A DNA stretch of 64,000 nt from Mucilaginibacter terrae (GCF_031951985.1 NZ_JAVLVU010000001.1:2356001-2420000); one strand, 5' to 3'; positions 44,024 through 53,737 are shown, numbered from the stretch's first letter. Notes: generated from the letters alone by a model not told the origin. Made by a program: numbers and translations.

Positions 44024-44893
44024 TTATTTTTTGCCTTTAAGTAATTTAAGCAGGTATTGGCCATAACCACTTTTGGTAAGCGGTTTAGCAATTTCAGCCA
44101 GTTGCTCGCCATCAATAAAGCCCATACGAAAGGCTATTTCTTCGATACAAGCTATTTTAATACCCTGACGCTCCTCTATAACCTGTACAAACTGTCCGGC
44201 CTGCATCAATGATGCAAAGGTACCTGTATCTAACCAGGCAGTGCCACGGCTAAGGATGGCTACCTTAAGTTTGCCACGGTTAAGGTATTCTTTATTTACA
44301 TCGGTGATCTCATACTCGCCGCGTGGAGACGGCGCTATGTTTTTAGCTATCTCAACTACATCGTTATCATAAAAATATAATCCCGGTACGGCATAATCTG
44401 ATTTTGGCTCCGACGGCTTTTCTTCTAATGATATAGCATTATTGTCTTCATCAAACTCAACTACACCATAGCGTTCAGGATCGGCCACCTGGTAGGCAAA
44501 CACCATACCACCGTCTGGGTCGCTGCTGGTTTGTAATAGCTTTGACAGGCCATCGCCGTAAAATATATTATCGCCCAATACCAAAGCCACTTTATCAGTT
44601 CCAATAAAATGGGCACCAATTACAAAAGCCTGAGCCAGTCCGTTTGGCTCGGCCTGTATAGCATACTCAAATCGGCAGCCAATGCGCGAACCATCGCCCA
44701 GCAAACGCTGAAACTGCGGCATATCATGTGGGGTGGAAATAATAAGAATTTCTTTTATACCGGCCAGCATAAGTACTGATAGCGGATAATAGATCATCGG
44801 CTTATCATATACCGGCATTAATTGCTTGCTTACAGCTAAAGTGAGCGGGTGTAGACGGGTGCCGGAGCCTCCGGCGAGTATAATTCCTTTCAC
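44024..44893 (-). CDS. rfbA: Glucose-1-phosphate thymidylyltransferase
   Basis: The product is 289 residues. The nucleotidyltransferase signature is [38 protein letters not shown]. The segments [49 protein letters not shown] and [14 protein letters not shown] are all in place. The enzyme makes dTDP-glucose, the first step to dTDP-L-rhamnose and related sugars. The other rml genes (rfbB, C, D) are not in this window, so this copy is unlinked. It may support the glycosyltransferases later in the window. Confidence 0.95.
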   Translation of the reverse strand: MKGIILAGGSGTRLHPLTLAVSKQLMPVYDKPMIYYPLSVLMLAGIKEILIISTPHDMPQFQRLLGDGSRIGCRFEYAIQAEPNGLAQAFVIGAHFIGTDKVALVLGDNIFYGDGLSKLLQTSSDPDGGMVFAYQVADPERYGVVEFDEDNNAISLEEKPSEPKSDYAVPGLYFYDNDVVEIAKNIAPSPRGEYEITDVNKEYLNRGKLKVAILSRGTAWLDTGTFASLMQAGQFVQVIEERQGIKIACIEEIAFRMGFIDGEQLAEIAKPLTKSGYGQYLLKLLKGKK

Positions 44894-44949
44894 GGTTTAA
44901 GTTTTGTTAAATTACGGATAGTTGTAATACGCTAAATATATGAAAAGGT

Positions 44950-45514
44950 TTATATACCAGCCACTTTATCTTCCAGTTCCTGGTACCACTCGGCACCATA
45001 CTTACGTATGAGCGGTTTCTTTTAAAAACTCATGCACATGAACTTTCAGTTCATCGCCAAAGCTACAGGCAGGGCTGCAAATGTTCCAGCGGTCGTAATG
45101 CAGTACGTCAAACTCCGGGTAGTTGGTAATACGAATAGGATATAAATGGCACGATACCGGTTTACGCCAATCAACAGCACCTTCTTCCCAGGCTTTTTCA
45201 ATAGCACATTTGGTGATGCCGTTTTCCCAGGTTACATAGGCACACTCCTTGTTGGTGTCAACGCATGGGGTGGTGTAATCGCCCTCAAAATCAGTTACGT
45301 GTGTGCCTACCGCTTCAATAGTTGCTATGCCCTTAGCTGTCATATATGGCTTAACTTTAGGATAGATCTCCTTAAGTATAGCAAGCTCGTTATGCGCAAG
45401 TGGTGCGCCTGAATCGCCTTCTAAGCAACATGCTCCTTTGCACTTGTTAAGGTTGCAAACAAAGTTTTCGTTAACTACATCTTCGTGCACTAACGTGCTC
45501 CCAACTTCTATCAT
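44950..45514 (-). pseudogene. DUF3109 family protein, disrupted by a +1 frameshift near its end
   Basis: The open frame from 45514 gives 166 family-like residues and then 4 off-frame ones (ending at 45002). In the next frame, right after LKE, the sequence continues LIRKYGAEWYQELEDKVAGI and stops at 44950. That is the C-terminus expected for DUF3109. Removing one A from the run at 45016-45018 restores a 187-residue protein. The family's cysteine motifs are intact (NLNKCKGACCLEGDSGAPL, CAYVTWENGITKCAIEKAW, SCHLYPIRI, CSPACSFG), suggesting a metal or Fe-S site. It may be a sequencing artefact, a real mutation, or less likely a programmed shift. Confidence 0.8.
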
Positions 45515-45521
45515 TTTTACT

Positions 45522-46409
45522 TTACTTCTTTATGGGGTTTAAAGGATATTTAAGCCCTTTGGCACCGGTGAGGTCCATAGTTACACTACCCACTACCAGC
45601 TCTACGTGCGCCTTTACGGGTATACGGTTACCATCATCGGTAACCCAAAGATACAACTTACTGTTCTTACGGAATATACGCCCCGGAATAATAGTAGGAT
45701 TAAACTTTAAGCAACTGAATTTTCCCATCGAACATTCCACCGTTTCTTTACCTAAATAGGTAATGGTCATGGCCTGTATGGAATCATCCAAAAAATACCG
45801 CAATTGAAAGGTTTCGCCGATTTTGAGTTTGGATACATCCAAACAACGGGCAAAATAATAGGCCGAAGGAAAATCGAACACCTGCCCCGAAAAGGGATAG
45901 GTGCCGCTGTTAGCCGTAATTTTATCAGTTTGATGATCGAACACCACCCTGTCCTGGTGCTTGTATTTGGCCTCACGCCTATCTTCGGTATACAGGTAGG
46001 GCATTAACGTGTTATGGTCAATAAAAGTCTCGTATCGGTTACGTACTTTGTAAAAAACATCAAATGTGCCGGCAGTTTTGCCATCGGCTATGATATGCCA
46101 GGCAGGTTTACCGCCTTCAAACTTTTCATTGGTTTCGGCTATCTTTAAATGCGCTTCGGCACCGGTAAACCAGCCGTATTTTAATTTATAACTAAGCTCC
46201 TCTCCTGCTTTAAAAGCGGGCTCAGGCAGTTTGGGTAACTGCGCAAACGCACCTGATGCCATTGTGGTGGCACAAAAAAACACCAGCAAGGCTTTGTACA
46301 CACACAACACTTTGCGTCTCGCCGGCTGCAGTTGCTCTCGCTCGTCAAAAGAAGACACAAAGTATCGTGTTTCTAAGGGGGAGAATATCTTTTTTAAATA
46401 ATTTATCAT
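45522..46409 (-). CDS. DUF3108 domain protein, periplasmic
   Basis: The product is 295 residues from the first ATG, but a signal peptide (VYKALLVFFCATTMASGAFAQ) begins only at residue 37, so a GTG at 46301 is a better start and gives about 259 residues. The DUF3108 domain is recognisable from FKAGEELSYKLKYGWFTGAEAHLKI, TFDVFYKVRNRYETFIDHNTLMPYLY and KLYLWVTDDGNRIPVKAHVELVVGS. The family is exported and beta-rich; its function is not established. It precedes the DUF3109 gene by 7 bases, so the pair is co-transcribed. Confidence 0.87.
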   Translation of the reverse strand: MINYLKKIFSPLETRYFVSSFDEREQLQPARRKVLCVYKALLVFFCATTMASGAFAQLPKLPEPAFKAGEELSYKLKYGWFTGAEAHLKIAETNEKFEGGKPAWHIIADGKTAGTFDVFYKVRNRYETFIDHNTLMPYLYTEDRREAKYKHQDRVVFDHQTDKITANSGTYPFSGQVFDFPSAYYFARCLDVSKLKIGETFQLRYFLDDSIQAMTITYLGKETVECSMGKFSCLKFNPTIIPGRIFRKNSKLYLWVTDDGNRIPVKAHVELVVGSVTMDLTGAKGLKYPLNPIKK

Positions 46410-46489
46410 TCCAAATTTACCGTGGCCTTTTCGGTTTTAATGATGTTCGACACTTTTACAGTCTAACAGTTTAAATGCCAAATCCGAAA

Positions 46490-46519
46490 AGATCTCTCAC
46501 TATCGTTCGAGATGACATT
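46490..46519. repeat. Dispersed TCTCACTATCGTTCGAGATGACA element
   Basis: The same ending sequence (TCTCACTATC-TTCGAGATGACAT) recurs at 62062-62085, and the complementary start of the family appears at 61892 and 62002. It lies in the gap between DUF2480 and DUF3108 and is non-coding. Confidence 0.65.
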
Positions 46520-46560
46520 ATTTTTTATCAAAAAACACAGGGTATTCGCCTCTAAGCGTA

Positions 46561-47076
46561 TTAATCCCTACGCTTATAAATAGGCACGGTTGAGCAAGGC
46601 TCTCCAAACATTAAGCTTTTAGCCACAGGCGTGAGGCGTTTGGTTAACTCCACATAGGCCGATGTTGGCACCGGTATGTCGCCACAACCTTTTAGTACAA
46701 TGCGCTGATCGCGGTATTGCTCAAAATCGGCTTTAGCCATCTCTTTTTCAAACAATACAGTTTCCAGTACGTCGGCATCACCAAAAACTATTTCTTTGGC
46801 GTATGGCGCCATACGGTTAGCCAACAGCATGTAAGCCCAAGCCGGTACAATGGCATCGGCAGTACAGGTAATTCCTACGTTTTTGCCGCTATACTGTGAC
46901 CAATCGTGTCCTTTTACAAACTCTCTGAAATCTTTTTCTTTCAAAATGAGTTCCATAAACAGGTTGTTTTTTATATCGTAGATCACACGTTCTCCCGTAG
47001 GGTAAAAGTCGGCCGGATCGAGGGTTACCAGTCCGCTTTGTGCTACTTTATTAACGAAGTTTTCCTGAATTTCCAT
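46561..47076 (-). CDS. DUF2480 family protein
   Basis: The product is 171 residues. It matches the Bacteroidota-restricted DUF2480 family in its landmark phrases: the start EIQENFVNKVAQSGLVTLDPADFYP, MELILKEKDFREFVKGHDWSQY, IVPAWAYMLLANRM, and the end SAYVELTKRLTPVAKSLMFGEPCSTVPIYKR. It has no signal peptide. In Bacteroidota it often lies near sulfur or Fe-S genes, but its function is not known. The position between DUF3108 and the SurA-like gene, with a terminator upstream, suggests its own transcript. Confidence 0.88.
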   Translation of the reverse strand: MEIQENFVNKVAQSGLVTLDPADFYPTGERVIYDIKNNLFMELILKEKDFREFVKGHDWSQYSGKNVGITCTADAIVPAWAYMLLANRMAPYAKEIVFGDADVLETVLFEKEMAKADFEQYRDQRIVLKGCGDIPVPTSAYVELTKRLTPVAKSLMFGEPCSTVPIYKRRD

Positions 47077-47084
47077 AGCGTATA

Positions 47085-47124
47085 AAATAAAAAATCCGGA
47101 AACAGCTCAAGGCCATTTCCGGAT
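47085..47124 (-). terminator. Rho-independent terminator after the SurA-like gene
   Basis: ATCCGGAAA and TTTCCGGAT form a perfect 9-base stem with a 13-base loop and, on the minus strand, run into TTTTTATTTTAT. Confidence 0.85.
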
Positions 47125-47145
47125 GTAAAATTACTTCAAATTTTG

Positions 47146-49260
47146 TTATAAGAACTTAAAGCGGTAATCTTTTACATTAGCCTTATCTTTCAGTGCATCA
47201 AACAAACGGTTATCAGCCTGTTGCAACAAAGTTTGCGAAAGTTGTTGTTTTTCGCGAATGTTATTGGTAAGCGGCGCAGGGTTTTGGAAGCTGTTAAGCG
47301 ATACCACGTACACCCCATGCGCACCTTCAATTGGTTTTGATATTTTGTTAGGCTGCATACCAAATACAGTACCTATAACTTTGTACTCTAATGATAAGCC
47401 CGGAATCACAGGGTTAGCAAACACAATGTTTTCAACCGGTATGGCTTGTACACCTGCTTTTTGTGCAACCTGTGCAATGCTCGAAGAACCGTTTAAGGCC
47501 GACTGCAATTTGCTGCTAAATTGTTTAGCTTTTACCTGGATCAATACTTCTGGCTTAATCATGTCCTTAACATCCTCTAAAGCTAAAGTACCTGCAGGTT
47601 TAATTTTAGTTACCCGAGCCACAATGTATTGGTCGCCCAGGGTATAAACCTGATCAACTACGTCACCTTTCTCGGCCTTGTTAAATGCCCATTTTACGAG
47701 TTCGCGAGCACTTTCAACACCTGGAATTGTTGAAGCAGTACCTGCTACATCTTCAGCATTACGAATTGACAGTTTCTCTTTTTTAGCCTCTTCAGCAAAA
47801 TTACTTCCAGACACATTTCCTAAAAATGCCTGAGCTTTGCTGTAAGCTGCTGACTGTGTTTTATTACTTGCAACCAGTGGTTTATCAACAGTAGCCACTT
47901 TAACTACTTTTGAAGAACCTTTTTGGCTCAATACATTGATCAGGTGAATACCGAATTGTGATTCAACAACTTTTAAATCACCCGGCTTGCCGTTAAAAGC
48001 TGCTTCTTCAAACTGAGGAACCATAGCGCCACGGCCAAAAGTACCTACGTCGCCACCTTTTTCGCCTGATTGTTTATCTTCTGAGAAGTTTTTAGCCAGT
48101 TCGGCAAACGGACGGCCACCTTCGATCAGTTTCTTTAACGAGTCGGCTTTAGCTTTTGCTTTATCGATACCACCTGCAGTAGCTGCGCTGATAAGGATGT
48201 GACGAGCAGTAACCGAATCAGGACCTACGCGGCTGTCAACCAGTTTTGCCAATTTGTAGCTACCGTTTGATACATAAGGACCGTAAACAAAACCCGGAGC
48301 TGCGGTAAACATAACCGAATCCAGCTGAGGGTCTAACTGACCTTTCTTCTGGTAAGCCAAAGGAGCTTTGGTTTCAGAGTTGATTTGAACAAAAAGTGAA
48401 TCATTAGTGCTCGCTTTAAAATCGGCAGCTAATTTTTCAACCTGAGATTTGATAGCAGCAGTATCTTCTTTTGAAGGTGAAGCATTAAAGCTTACAAATT
48501 CAAGGCTGCGTAATTCCTGAGGGTTTTTAAACTGGCCTTTGTGCTCGTTGTAATAAGTTTGGTAATCATCATCGCTGATGGTTACTTTATTATCGGCAAT
48601 GGTGCTGTATGCTAATTCAACGTAAGTAAATTTAGCCAGCTTGTTTTTTGCCTCGTAGCTATCGGTAGCCTCCAAAGAGTTTACGTATAAACCGTTATGT
48701 ACTAACGAAAAATATTTTTCGCTGCGTTTGCCTTCAATTAACGAAGCCACCAGGTTGCTCCATTGCTGGGTCATGGGATCGTTAGGCTTTGCAGTTTGCA
48801 TTTGCTTTAAAAAGTTATTCAGCGCTTCGCGGTTTAACTGCCCGGTTTTTTGATCGGTAAAGTATTGTGCAATTTGCGGACTAACATTTTTACCGCTGAT
48901 CATTGACTGGGTTTCATCAGTACCCACAACTATGCCTAATTTTTCCAGCTCTTTTTTAAGGATGATTTGACTAACCGCCTGGTTCCACGAATTTTCCTGA
49001 ACGTAATCAGTAATTTGAGGAGTTAAACTGGTTTGACCAGATTGCTGCATGAACATTTCGGTGTTTTGTTTCACCTTGTCCATATATTGCTCATAGGCAA
49101 TTTTTTCGCCTGCAACCTCGCCCAATGTATTGCGGTCGCCACTCATGAACGAACGGCCGTACGTAATTACTTCACCTGCAATAAAGGCAAACAGCGCCAA
49201 GCCAATAACCACGACTAAAATCGTGCCCATGCGCTCGCGCAAAAAACTCATGATACCCAT
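47146..49260 (-). CDS. SurA/PpiD-like peptidyl-prolyl isomerase and outer-membrane chaperone
   Basis: The product is about 705 residues, counted from the ATG at 49260; the frame extends to 49314, but the membrane anchor (MSFLRERMGTILVVVIGLALFAFIAGEVI) starts just after this ATG. A SurA_N/PpiD-like helical domain follows to about 330. A parvulin domain lies at about 350-450, with VTARHILISA, GGDVGTFGRGAMVPQFEEAAF and FGIHLINVL. A second parvulin-like part precedes the C-terminus (AHGVYVVSLNS). The protein is anchored in the inner membrane and assists folding of periplasmic and outer-membrane proteins. It follows lptC in the same orientation. Confidence 0.93.
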   Translation of the reverse strand: MGIMSFLRERMGTILVVVIGLALFAFIAGEVITYGRSFMSGDRNTLGEVAGEKIAYEQYMDKVKQNTEMFMQQSGQTSLTPQITDYVQENSWNQAVSQIILKKELEKLGIVVGTDETQSMISGKNVSPQIAQYFTDQKTGQLNREALNNFLKQMQTAKPNDPMTQQWSNLVASLIEGKRSEKYFSLVHNGLYVNSLEATDSYEAKNKLAKFTYVELAYSTIADNKVTISDDDYQTYYNEHKGQFKNPQELRSLEFVSFNASPSKEDTAAIKSQVEKLAADFKASTNDSLFVQINSETKAPLAYQKKGQLDPQLDSVMFTAAPGFVYGPYVSNGSYKLAKLVDSRVGPDSVTARHILISAATAGGIDKAKAKADSLKKLIEGGRPFAELAKNFSEDKQSGEKGGDVGTFGRGAMVPQFEEAAFNGKPGDLKVVESQFGIHLINVLSQKGSSKVVKVATVDKPLVASNKTQSAAYSKAQAFLGNVSGSNFAEEAKKEKLSIRNAEDVAGTASTIPGVESARELVKWAFNKAEKGDVVDQVYTLGDQYIVARVTKIKPAGTLALEDVKDMIKPEVLIQVKAKQFSSKLQSALNGSSSIAQVAQKAGVQAIPVENIVFANPVIPGLSLEYKVIGTVFGMQPNKISKPIEGAHGVYVVSLNSFQNPAPLTNNIREKQQLSQTLLQQADNRLFDALKDKANVKDYRFKFL

Positions 49261-49342
49261 ATAACCTATAAAAAATAAATTTTCACTTCTTTTAAAAGAG
49301 GGCGCAAGATACAATTTTTACTAAAAAATTGCGAAACAAAAT

Positions 49343-49936
49343 TTACTGCCCAAAGTTTTGATTGACTGGTATTTGTCCGGTGGTATTTTTGATGGTCCAG
49401 GGGTACATACTTTCGTTACTATCGGCACCTGTTCCGTATAAAATTGTACCGTCTGAAAAGCTTATTTGAACCGGCTTATTGGAGTATATCGTCCTTTTAC
49501 CTTTATCCCAGATCAACTCATCAGATTTAAAGGTTTCGCCCTGTGAGTTTTTACAAACTACATTTCTGCGCAGCTCAATAATATTTTCATTTTCGCGCTG
49601 AATACCGTAATCAGCAGTGATCTCTCCTTCTTCTTTGCCCTTACTGTCATATGAAATTATCTTAAGTCCTTTAGGCATTTCCTGAAAGTGCTTATCCAGA
49701 TATTCAATTAACAGCGGACTGGTGAGATGCATTTTTATCACGGCCGAATCACTGGTAATTACATCAAGGCCGGTGGTGGTACTTATAGGCTTGCTAACTT
49801 CTTGTGCCGATATTTTTTGAATGGCTTTTAAATCGTTTTCGCAGGCGCTTAAACACAATATGCCGGCCAAAGCGGCCAGCATACAGCAAGTATATGTAAA
49901 GTTCTTAATCGAACTTGTATTTGCGGAACCAAACAT
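49343..49936 (-). CDS. lptC: LPS export ABC transporter periplasmic protein LptC
   Basis: The product is about 197 residues from the ATG at 49936, overlapping the end of the upstream OMP gene; starts further upstream lie deep in that gene. A lipobox-like LCLSAC (Cys near 31) marks the N-terminus. The LptC domain shows TSDSAVIKMHLTSPLLIEYL, PKGLKIISYDSKGKEEGEITADYGIQ, IELRRNVVCKNSQGETFKSDELIWDKGKRTIYSNKPVQIS. LptC bridges LptB2FG to LptA in transport of lipopolysaccharide to the cell surface. It is placed between an OMP gene and the SurA-like chaperone. Confidence 0.92.
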   Translation of the reverse strand: MFGSANTSSIKNFTYTCCMLAALAGILCLSACENDLKAIQKISAQEVSKPISTTTGLDVITSDSAVIKMHLTSPLLIEYLDKHFQEMPKGLKIISYDSKGKEEGEITADYGIQRENENIIELRRNVVCKNSQGETFKSDELIWDKGKRTIYSNKPVQISFSDGTILYGTGADSNESMYPWTIKNTTGQIPVNQNFGQ

Positions 49937-51227
49937 CATTAAGCGTAAAGCCAACATGTATAGTAAAGAAGTTTTCTTTAATGAGACTATTTTGTAACGT
50001 GCCACGCTGACCATAATCGGCAGCAATATTAATTTTATAAAACGTACCACCGTTTGGTGCTAAAGGCAAGCCCAGGCCAAAAGTAGCTGCGTATTGGTTA
50101 ATATTTGTATTAGCAACGTTAATATAAGTTTTATCGTATCTGAAACCCAAACGATAATCAACCAAAGCAAAATAACTGTGTAAGGCATTGCTATTTGGCG
50201 TAAACTGCCCACCCACATTAAAGCTTTGGCTGTTTTGTAAAACATCGGTGCTACCCGGTACGGTTAACTTTGACCAATTGCCTATACTATAATCAGCTCC
50301 TATTAAAAATTTACCGTCTTTTTGAAACGATACACCAAAGTGGTGCATTAATGGCAACTTAATTTTGCCATTATTTAAAACCTGGTTTGAAAGGGTGTCC
50401 AGCGCAGAAGTTTCGTTACCCTCGGTATCGGCAGTGTACTGGCTTACCACATTGGTAACTTTTGAGTTAATGGTACTGGCGGCCGAACCCGAGTATGCAA
50501 ACACGAGATGCTTATCTCTGTCTCCAAAATCAAAATTAACCTGGGTACCGTAATCGAAATTTACCCCGCCAACACTATTGCTGCGCTCGCTGCGTGAGTT
50601 AAGGTTACCATATAGGTTAGGCAATTCGGTTGAGCGGAATTTGCGCAGGTTCCCAAATATATAAGATACGTTACCACCAAAAGAGATGTGCCTGCCAATG
50701 CCAAAACCATAACCGGCATAAGCTTTTGATAAACCTCCATCGCCGCTGTAAATATAATTTACGGTGTTGGTATCAACCGCGCTGCCTGTGCCAAAACCTT
50801 TTGAGGTTTGACGGTAGTTGTAACCCAATTCCGAGTATGGTACTAAACCAAAACTCAAAGCCGAGCGCTTGGTAACAGGTGCGGCAAAGTTAAAATGGCT
50901 TAACCTGAAATTACCATTGGTTTGCCCTGTAGTACTACCTTGCTTTAGGGTAGAAAATTTACTGAGTACACCAATATCAATAGTGGTAAGATTAATATAG
51001 CTGTAAGATGCAGGGTTTTGAATATTGATGGTGTTATAACCGTTAATGCGGTTTATAGCAGTTGCAATACCTCCCATTGCGCGGGTTTGCGGAAGCAGGC
51101 CGGTATTTAAATCACCCAGGCCAAACTGCGAGTATGGCGAGCTGGTGGTAGCCGTTGATTGCGCCATTGCCCCCAAAGCAACCGTTGAAAGTAAAAAAGT
51201 AAAACCTGCTCTTATATTTTTAATCAT
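49905..51227 (-). CDS. Outer-membrane beta-barrel protein of unknown function (PorV/FadL-like)
   Basis: The product is 440 residues with a signal peptide ending GAMAQ. The mature protein begins SPYSQFGLGDLNTGLLPQTRAMGG, a pattern shared by PorV-like and FadL-like barrels, and shows Gly/Asn/Tyr-rich amphipathic strands throughout, ending with an aromatic strand (VGFTLNDVWFRKYKFD). It lies between coaX (8-base overlap) and lptC (32-base overlap), a placement seen in other Bacteroidota. Its role is unknown, but the location suggests envelope biogenesis. The family name is inferred from pattern only. Confidence 0.85.
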   Translation of the reverse strand: MIKNIRAGFTFLLSTVALGAMAQSTATTSSPYSQFGLGDLNTGLLPQTRAMGGIATAINRINGYNTINIQNPASYSYINLTTIDIGVLSKFSTLKQGSTTGQTNGNFRLSHFNFAAPVTKRSALSFGLVPYSELGYNYRQTSKGFGTGSAVDTNTVNYIYSGDGGLSKAYAGYGFGIGRHISFGGNVSYIFGNLRKFRSTELPNLYGNLNSRSERSNSVGGVNFDYGTQVNFDFGDRDKHLVFAYSGSAASTINSKVTNVVSQYTADTEGNETSALDTLSNQVLNNGKIKLPLMHHFGVSFQKDGKFLIGADYSIGNWSKLTVPGSTDVLQNSQSFNVGGQFTPNSNALHSYFALVDYRLGFRYDKTYINVANTNINQYAATFGLGLPLAPNGGTFYKINIAADYGQRGTLQNSLIKENFFTIHVGFTLNDVWFRKYKFD

Positions 51228-51963
51228 TATGCTCTTGTATAGCTGCGTTCAATCCTTCGAGAACCAGTTGAGGTTCAGTTTTTATATAGCCGGCAAAGAT
51301 GCTGTTTTTTAGCATAGTATGCAAAAATTCACTATCGCCGCCGGTGAGTATGATATTAAGGCTTTGCGCCTGTTTGTTATAGTTTTGAATAAATCCTTCT
51401 ACTTCATATAAAATGCCGTTTTGTACGCCCGAGCGCATGGCAGTAACAGTATCATTGCCATAATAATTACTAAAACCGGCATCGGCATTAACCAATGGCA
51501 GCGCCGATGTATAGTACTGCAATGCTTTGAAACGCATTTGCAAACCCGGCGATATGCTCCCGCCGTAGTAATTTCCGGCAGCATCAACACCATCGTATGT
51601 TATGCAAGTACCGGCATCAATTACCAGGTTATCCAGCCCGGGATAAAGGTACAGGGCACCTGTTACAGCAGCAAGCCTATCCAACCCCAAAGTTTGCGGC
51701 GTGGCATAATGGTTAGTTATGCCATAAGCCATACTGCTGTTGAAGTAGCTTACTTTAACATGCTTTTCTACCAGTTCAACCCAGGGTTGCGGCTCTTTTT
51801 TAACGGTGCTAATAATGGCTTTGGTAATATGGTAAGCCTGAAACAGATCTTGTATATCCTGCTCAATTATCTTGTTGTAACTACCCACACCTAATAAATC
51901 CGCTTCGTCAAAAACGGCCATTTTGGTAAAGCTGTTACCAATATCAATTACCAGTTGGGCCAT
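51220..51963 (-). CDS. coaX: Type III pantothenate kinase
   Basis: The product is 247 residues. The phosphate-binding start MAQLVIDIGNSFTKMAVF has the DIGNS motif, and TLGLDRLAAVTGA and NLVIDAGTCITYDGV match the ATPase fold of CoaX. The SPGLQMRFKALQYYTSALP segment and the C-terminal GGDSEFLH are also typical. The enzyme phosphorylates pantothenate in the first step of CoA synthesis and needs a monovalent cation. It lies 1 base from purQ and overlaps the OMP gene, so it sits in the middle of an operon. Confidence 0.95.
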   Translation of the reverse strand: MAQLVIDIGNSFTKMAVFDEADLLGVGSYNKIIEQDIQDLFQAYHITKAIISTVKKEPQPWVELVEKHVKVSYFNSSMAYGITNHYATPQTLGLDRLAAVTGALYLYPGLDNLVIDAGTCITYDGVDAAGNYYGGSISPGLQMRFKALQYYTSALPLVNADAGFSNYYGNDTVTAMRSGVQNGILYEVEGFIQNYNKQAQSLNIILTGGDSEFLHTMLKNSIFAGYIKTEPQLVLEGLNAAIQEHND

Positions 51964-51964
51964 T

Positions 51965-52657
51965 TTAGGCTTTAACCAGGCTCAGTATCGATTCGAAAAT
52001 TCCAAGGCCGTCTTCATTAGCCAACAGGGTATCGGCAGCACGCTCAGGGTGAGGCATCATACCAAATACGTTGCGGTTAAGATTACAAACACCGGCAATG
52101 TTCTCTAATGAACCGTTAGGGTTAGCTTCGTCGGTAATGTTACCGGCCTCGTCACTGTAACGGAACAAGATCTGGTCGTTGTCTTTTAACGATTGCAGGG
52201 TATCGGCATTGGCAAAGTAGTTACCCTCTCCATGGGCAATAGGAATTTTAAGCGCCTTTTGCTCGTCAATTTGCGAAGTAATAAGCGAGTTTTTGGTTTG
52301 CGATACCAGGAAGGTATTGCGGCAAATAAATTTACGCTGCTTGTTGTGCAGTAATGCACCCGGTACCAAACCGGCTTCGGCCAGTATCTGGAAACCGTTA
52401 CAAATGCCCATTACGTAACCACCTTTTGCAGCAAACTGAATAACTTCCTGCATAATAGGCGAAAAACGGGCAATAGCGCCAGAACGTAAATAATCGCCAA
52501 AAGAGAAACCGCCCGGAAGTATTACCATATCAACGCCTTGCAAATCATGCTCTTTATGCCACAGGCGAACCACCTGCTGACCCATAACTTTTTCCAAAAC
52601 GTAGATGATATCTTCGTCGCAATTTGAACCGGGGAATATAACTACACCAAATTTCAT
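51965..52657 (-). CDS. purQ: Phosphoribosylformylglycinamidine synthase subunit PurQ
   Basis: The product is 230 residues. It starts [22 protein letters not shown]. The class I glutaminase signature has the nucleophile Cys86 in [15 protein letters not shown], and the His-Glu pair in MMPHPERA near the C-terminus. The segments [17 protein letters not shown] and AHGEGNYF are typical. PurQ supplies ammonia to PurL in the fourth step of purine synthesis. The purL and purS genes are not in this window. It begins a run purQ-coaX-OMP-lptC. Confidence 0.95.
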   Translation of the reverse strand: MKFGVVIFPGSNCDEDIIYVLEKVMGQQVVRLWHKEHDLQGVDMVILPGGFSFGDYLRSGAIARFSPIMQEVIQFAAKGGYVMGICNGFQILAEAGLVPGALLHNKQRKFICRNTFLVSQTKNSLITSQIDEQKALKIPIAHGEGNYFANADTLQSLKDNDQILFRYSDEAGNITDEANPNGSLENIAGVCNLNRNVFGMMPHPERAADTLLANEDGLGIFESILSLVKA

Positions 52658-52702
52658 GCTACAAAGCTAATATAACCGCTTGAACATGAACGAATGTAAA
52701 AG

Positions 52703-53698
52703 TTAAAAAGTGTTAAACTGGAAGTAAATAATACTGGCAATCAGCAAGAAAAACAGCGTTTCGTACATCCAGCGCTTACTTGCATATAAAAAATAATAGG
52801 CAAAAAATATGGCAGCGGGTACCACGCAAAGTAAAAAATGGCTCAAACCAAACATGGGCCGCACGTAATAAGATACCGAAGCCACCGGCACCATAAAGAA
52901 AAAAAGCTGAAATGCCTTGCGTATAAGCACATAACTTTTAAAGAAGTTTTCTTGTAGTTTGAGTGTACCTAACACCAATATGGCCATCACTGGAATGAGC
53001 AGCAAAAAGTCGTACTTGTCTAACACCTGCGGCCCGGCAAACTTAGCGCCCAGCGGCAACCATATTTTATACAGGTAAGGCAGCTTATCGGTTAAATAAT
53101 ACACCACGCCTATAAAAAAGAAGATGGTGATATACCCGATTAATGTAGCCACCCACTCGCGCCAGTCAAACGGGCGAAAAATGATGAGCCCTATCCAAAC
53201 CACTGCCAAAAAGTAGGTAAACGGGAAATAAATAAGCGAGCCTACGGCGGCCAGCATACCCAGATCATAGGCCAGCGATTTTGAATCGTCGGTTTTGTAA
53301 AGTTCAAATAGCTTGAACAGCATCCAGATAATTACAAAGTTGCATAACAGTGGGGCACTCAACACCAAGAACGGCGTAAATAAACCCGACAGCGTTACGT
53401 ATAATAAAGCCGGTAAAAAACTTGGCCTCCCCAATAAATTATAAGCGTTTACGAGGTAGTTAACCAGTACAGCCTGTGCCAGCACCACCAGGGCCGCTCC
53501 CCAAATGCTAACTGCCGCCGGAAGCGTTTTTACAATAGCTAAGGGCAATAAGGCACGAAAGAAAGGCTCGGCCACCTGAACAGGAATATCGGCAGGTAAC
53601 GACGACGAGAACAACAGATAACCACCCCGCGTAATTAGTAGCAGAACAGCCAGCCATAAAATGTTGAGGGGATTAAACCGCCTGAAAATATCGATCAT
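52703..53698 (-). CDS. Multi-pass membrane protein (DUF6427-like)
   Basis: The product is about 331 residues from the ATG at 53698; the frame runs back to 53731, but those residues do not look like a start. It has roughly nine hydrophobic segments, with the start MIDIFRRFNPLNILWLAVLLLITRGGYLLF. The middle (YFPFTYFLAVVWIGLIIFRPFDWREWVATLIGYITIFFF) is very characteristic of the Bacteroidota family found beside purQ and glycosyltransferases. The function is unknown. It is 45 bases upstream of purQ and directly follows the GT gene at 53738 with only a short gap. Confidence 0.82.
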   Translation of the reverse strand: MIDIFRRFNPLNILWLAVLLLITRGGYLLFSSSLPADIPVQVAEPFFRALLPLAIVKTLPAAVSIWGAALVVLAQAVLVNYLVNAYNLLGRPSFLPALLYVTLSGLFTPFLVLSAPLLCNFVIIWMLFKLFELYKTDDSKSLAYDLGMLAAVGSLIYFPFTYFLAVVWIGLIIFRPFDWREWVATLIGYITIFFFIGVVYYLTDKLPYLYKIWLPLGAKFAGPQVLDKYDFLLLIPVMAILVLGTLKLQENFFKSYVLIRKAFQLFFFMVPVASVSYYVRPMFGLSHFLLCVVPAAIFFAYYFLYASKRWMYETLFFLLIASIIYFQFNTF

Positions 53699-53737
53699 GC
53701 ACGCCGTGGTTTCAGCAGGCAATATTACCAAAAATGT

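Noticed and set aside
44950..45514. Programmed +1 frameshift in the DUF3109 gene
   Set aside because: There is no prfB-like stop or stimulator at the shift point, and the extra base lies in an A-run where insertions are common. Kept as a lesion instead.
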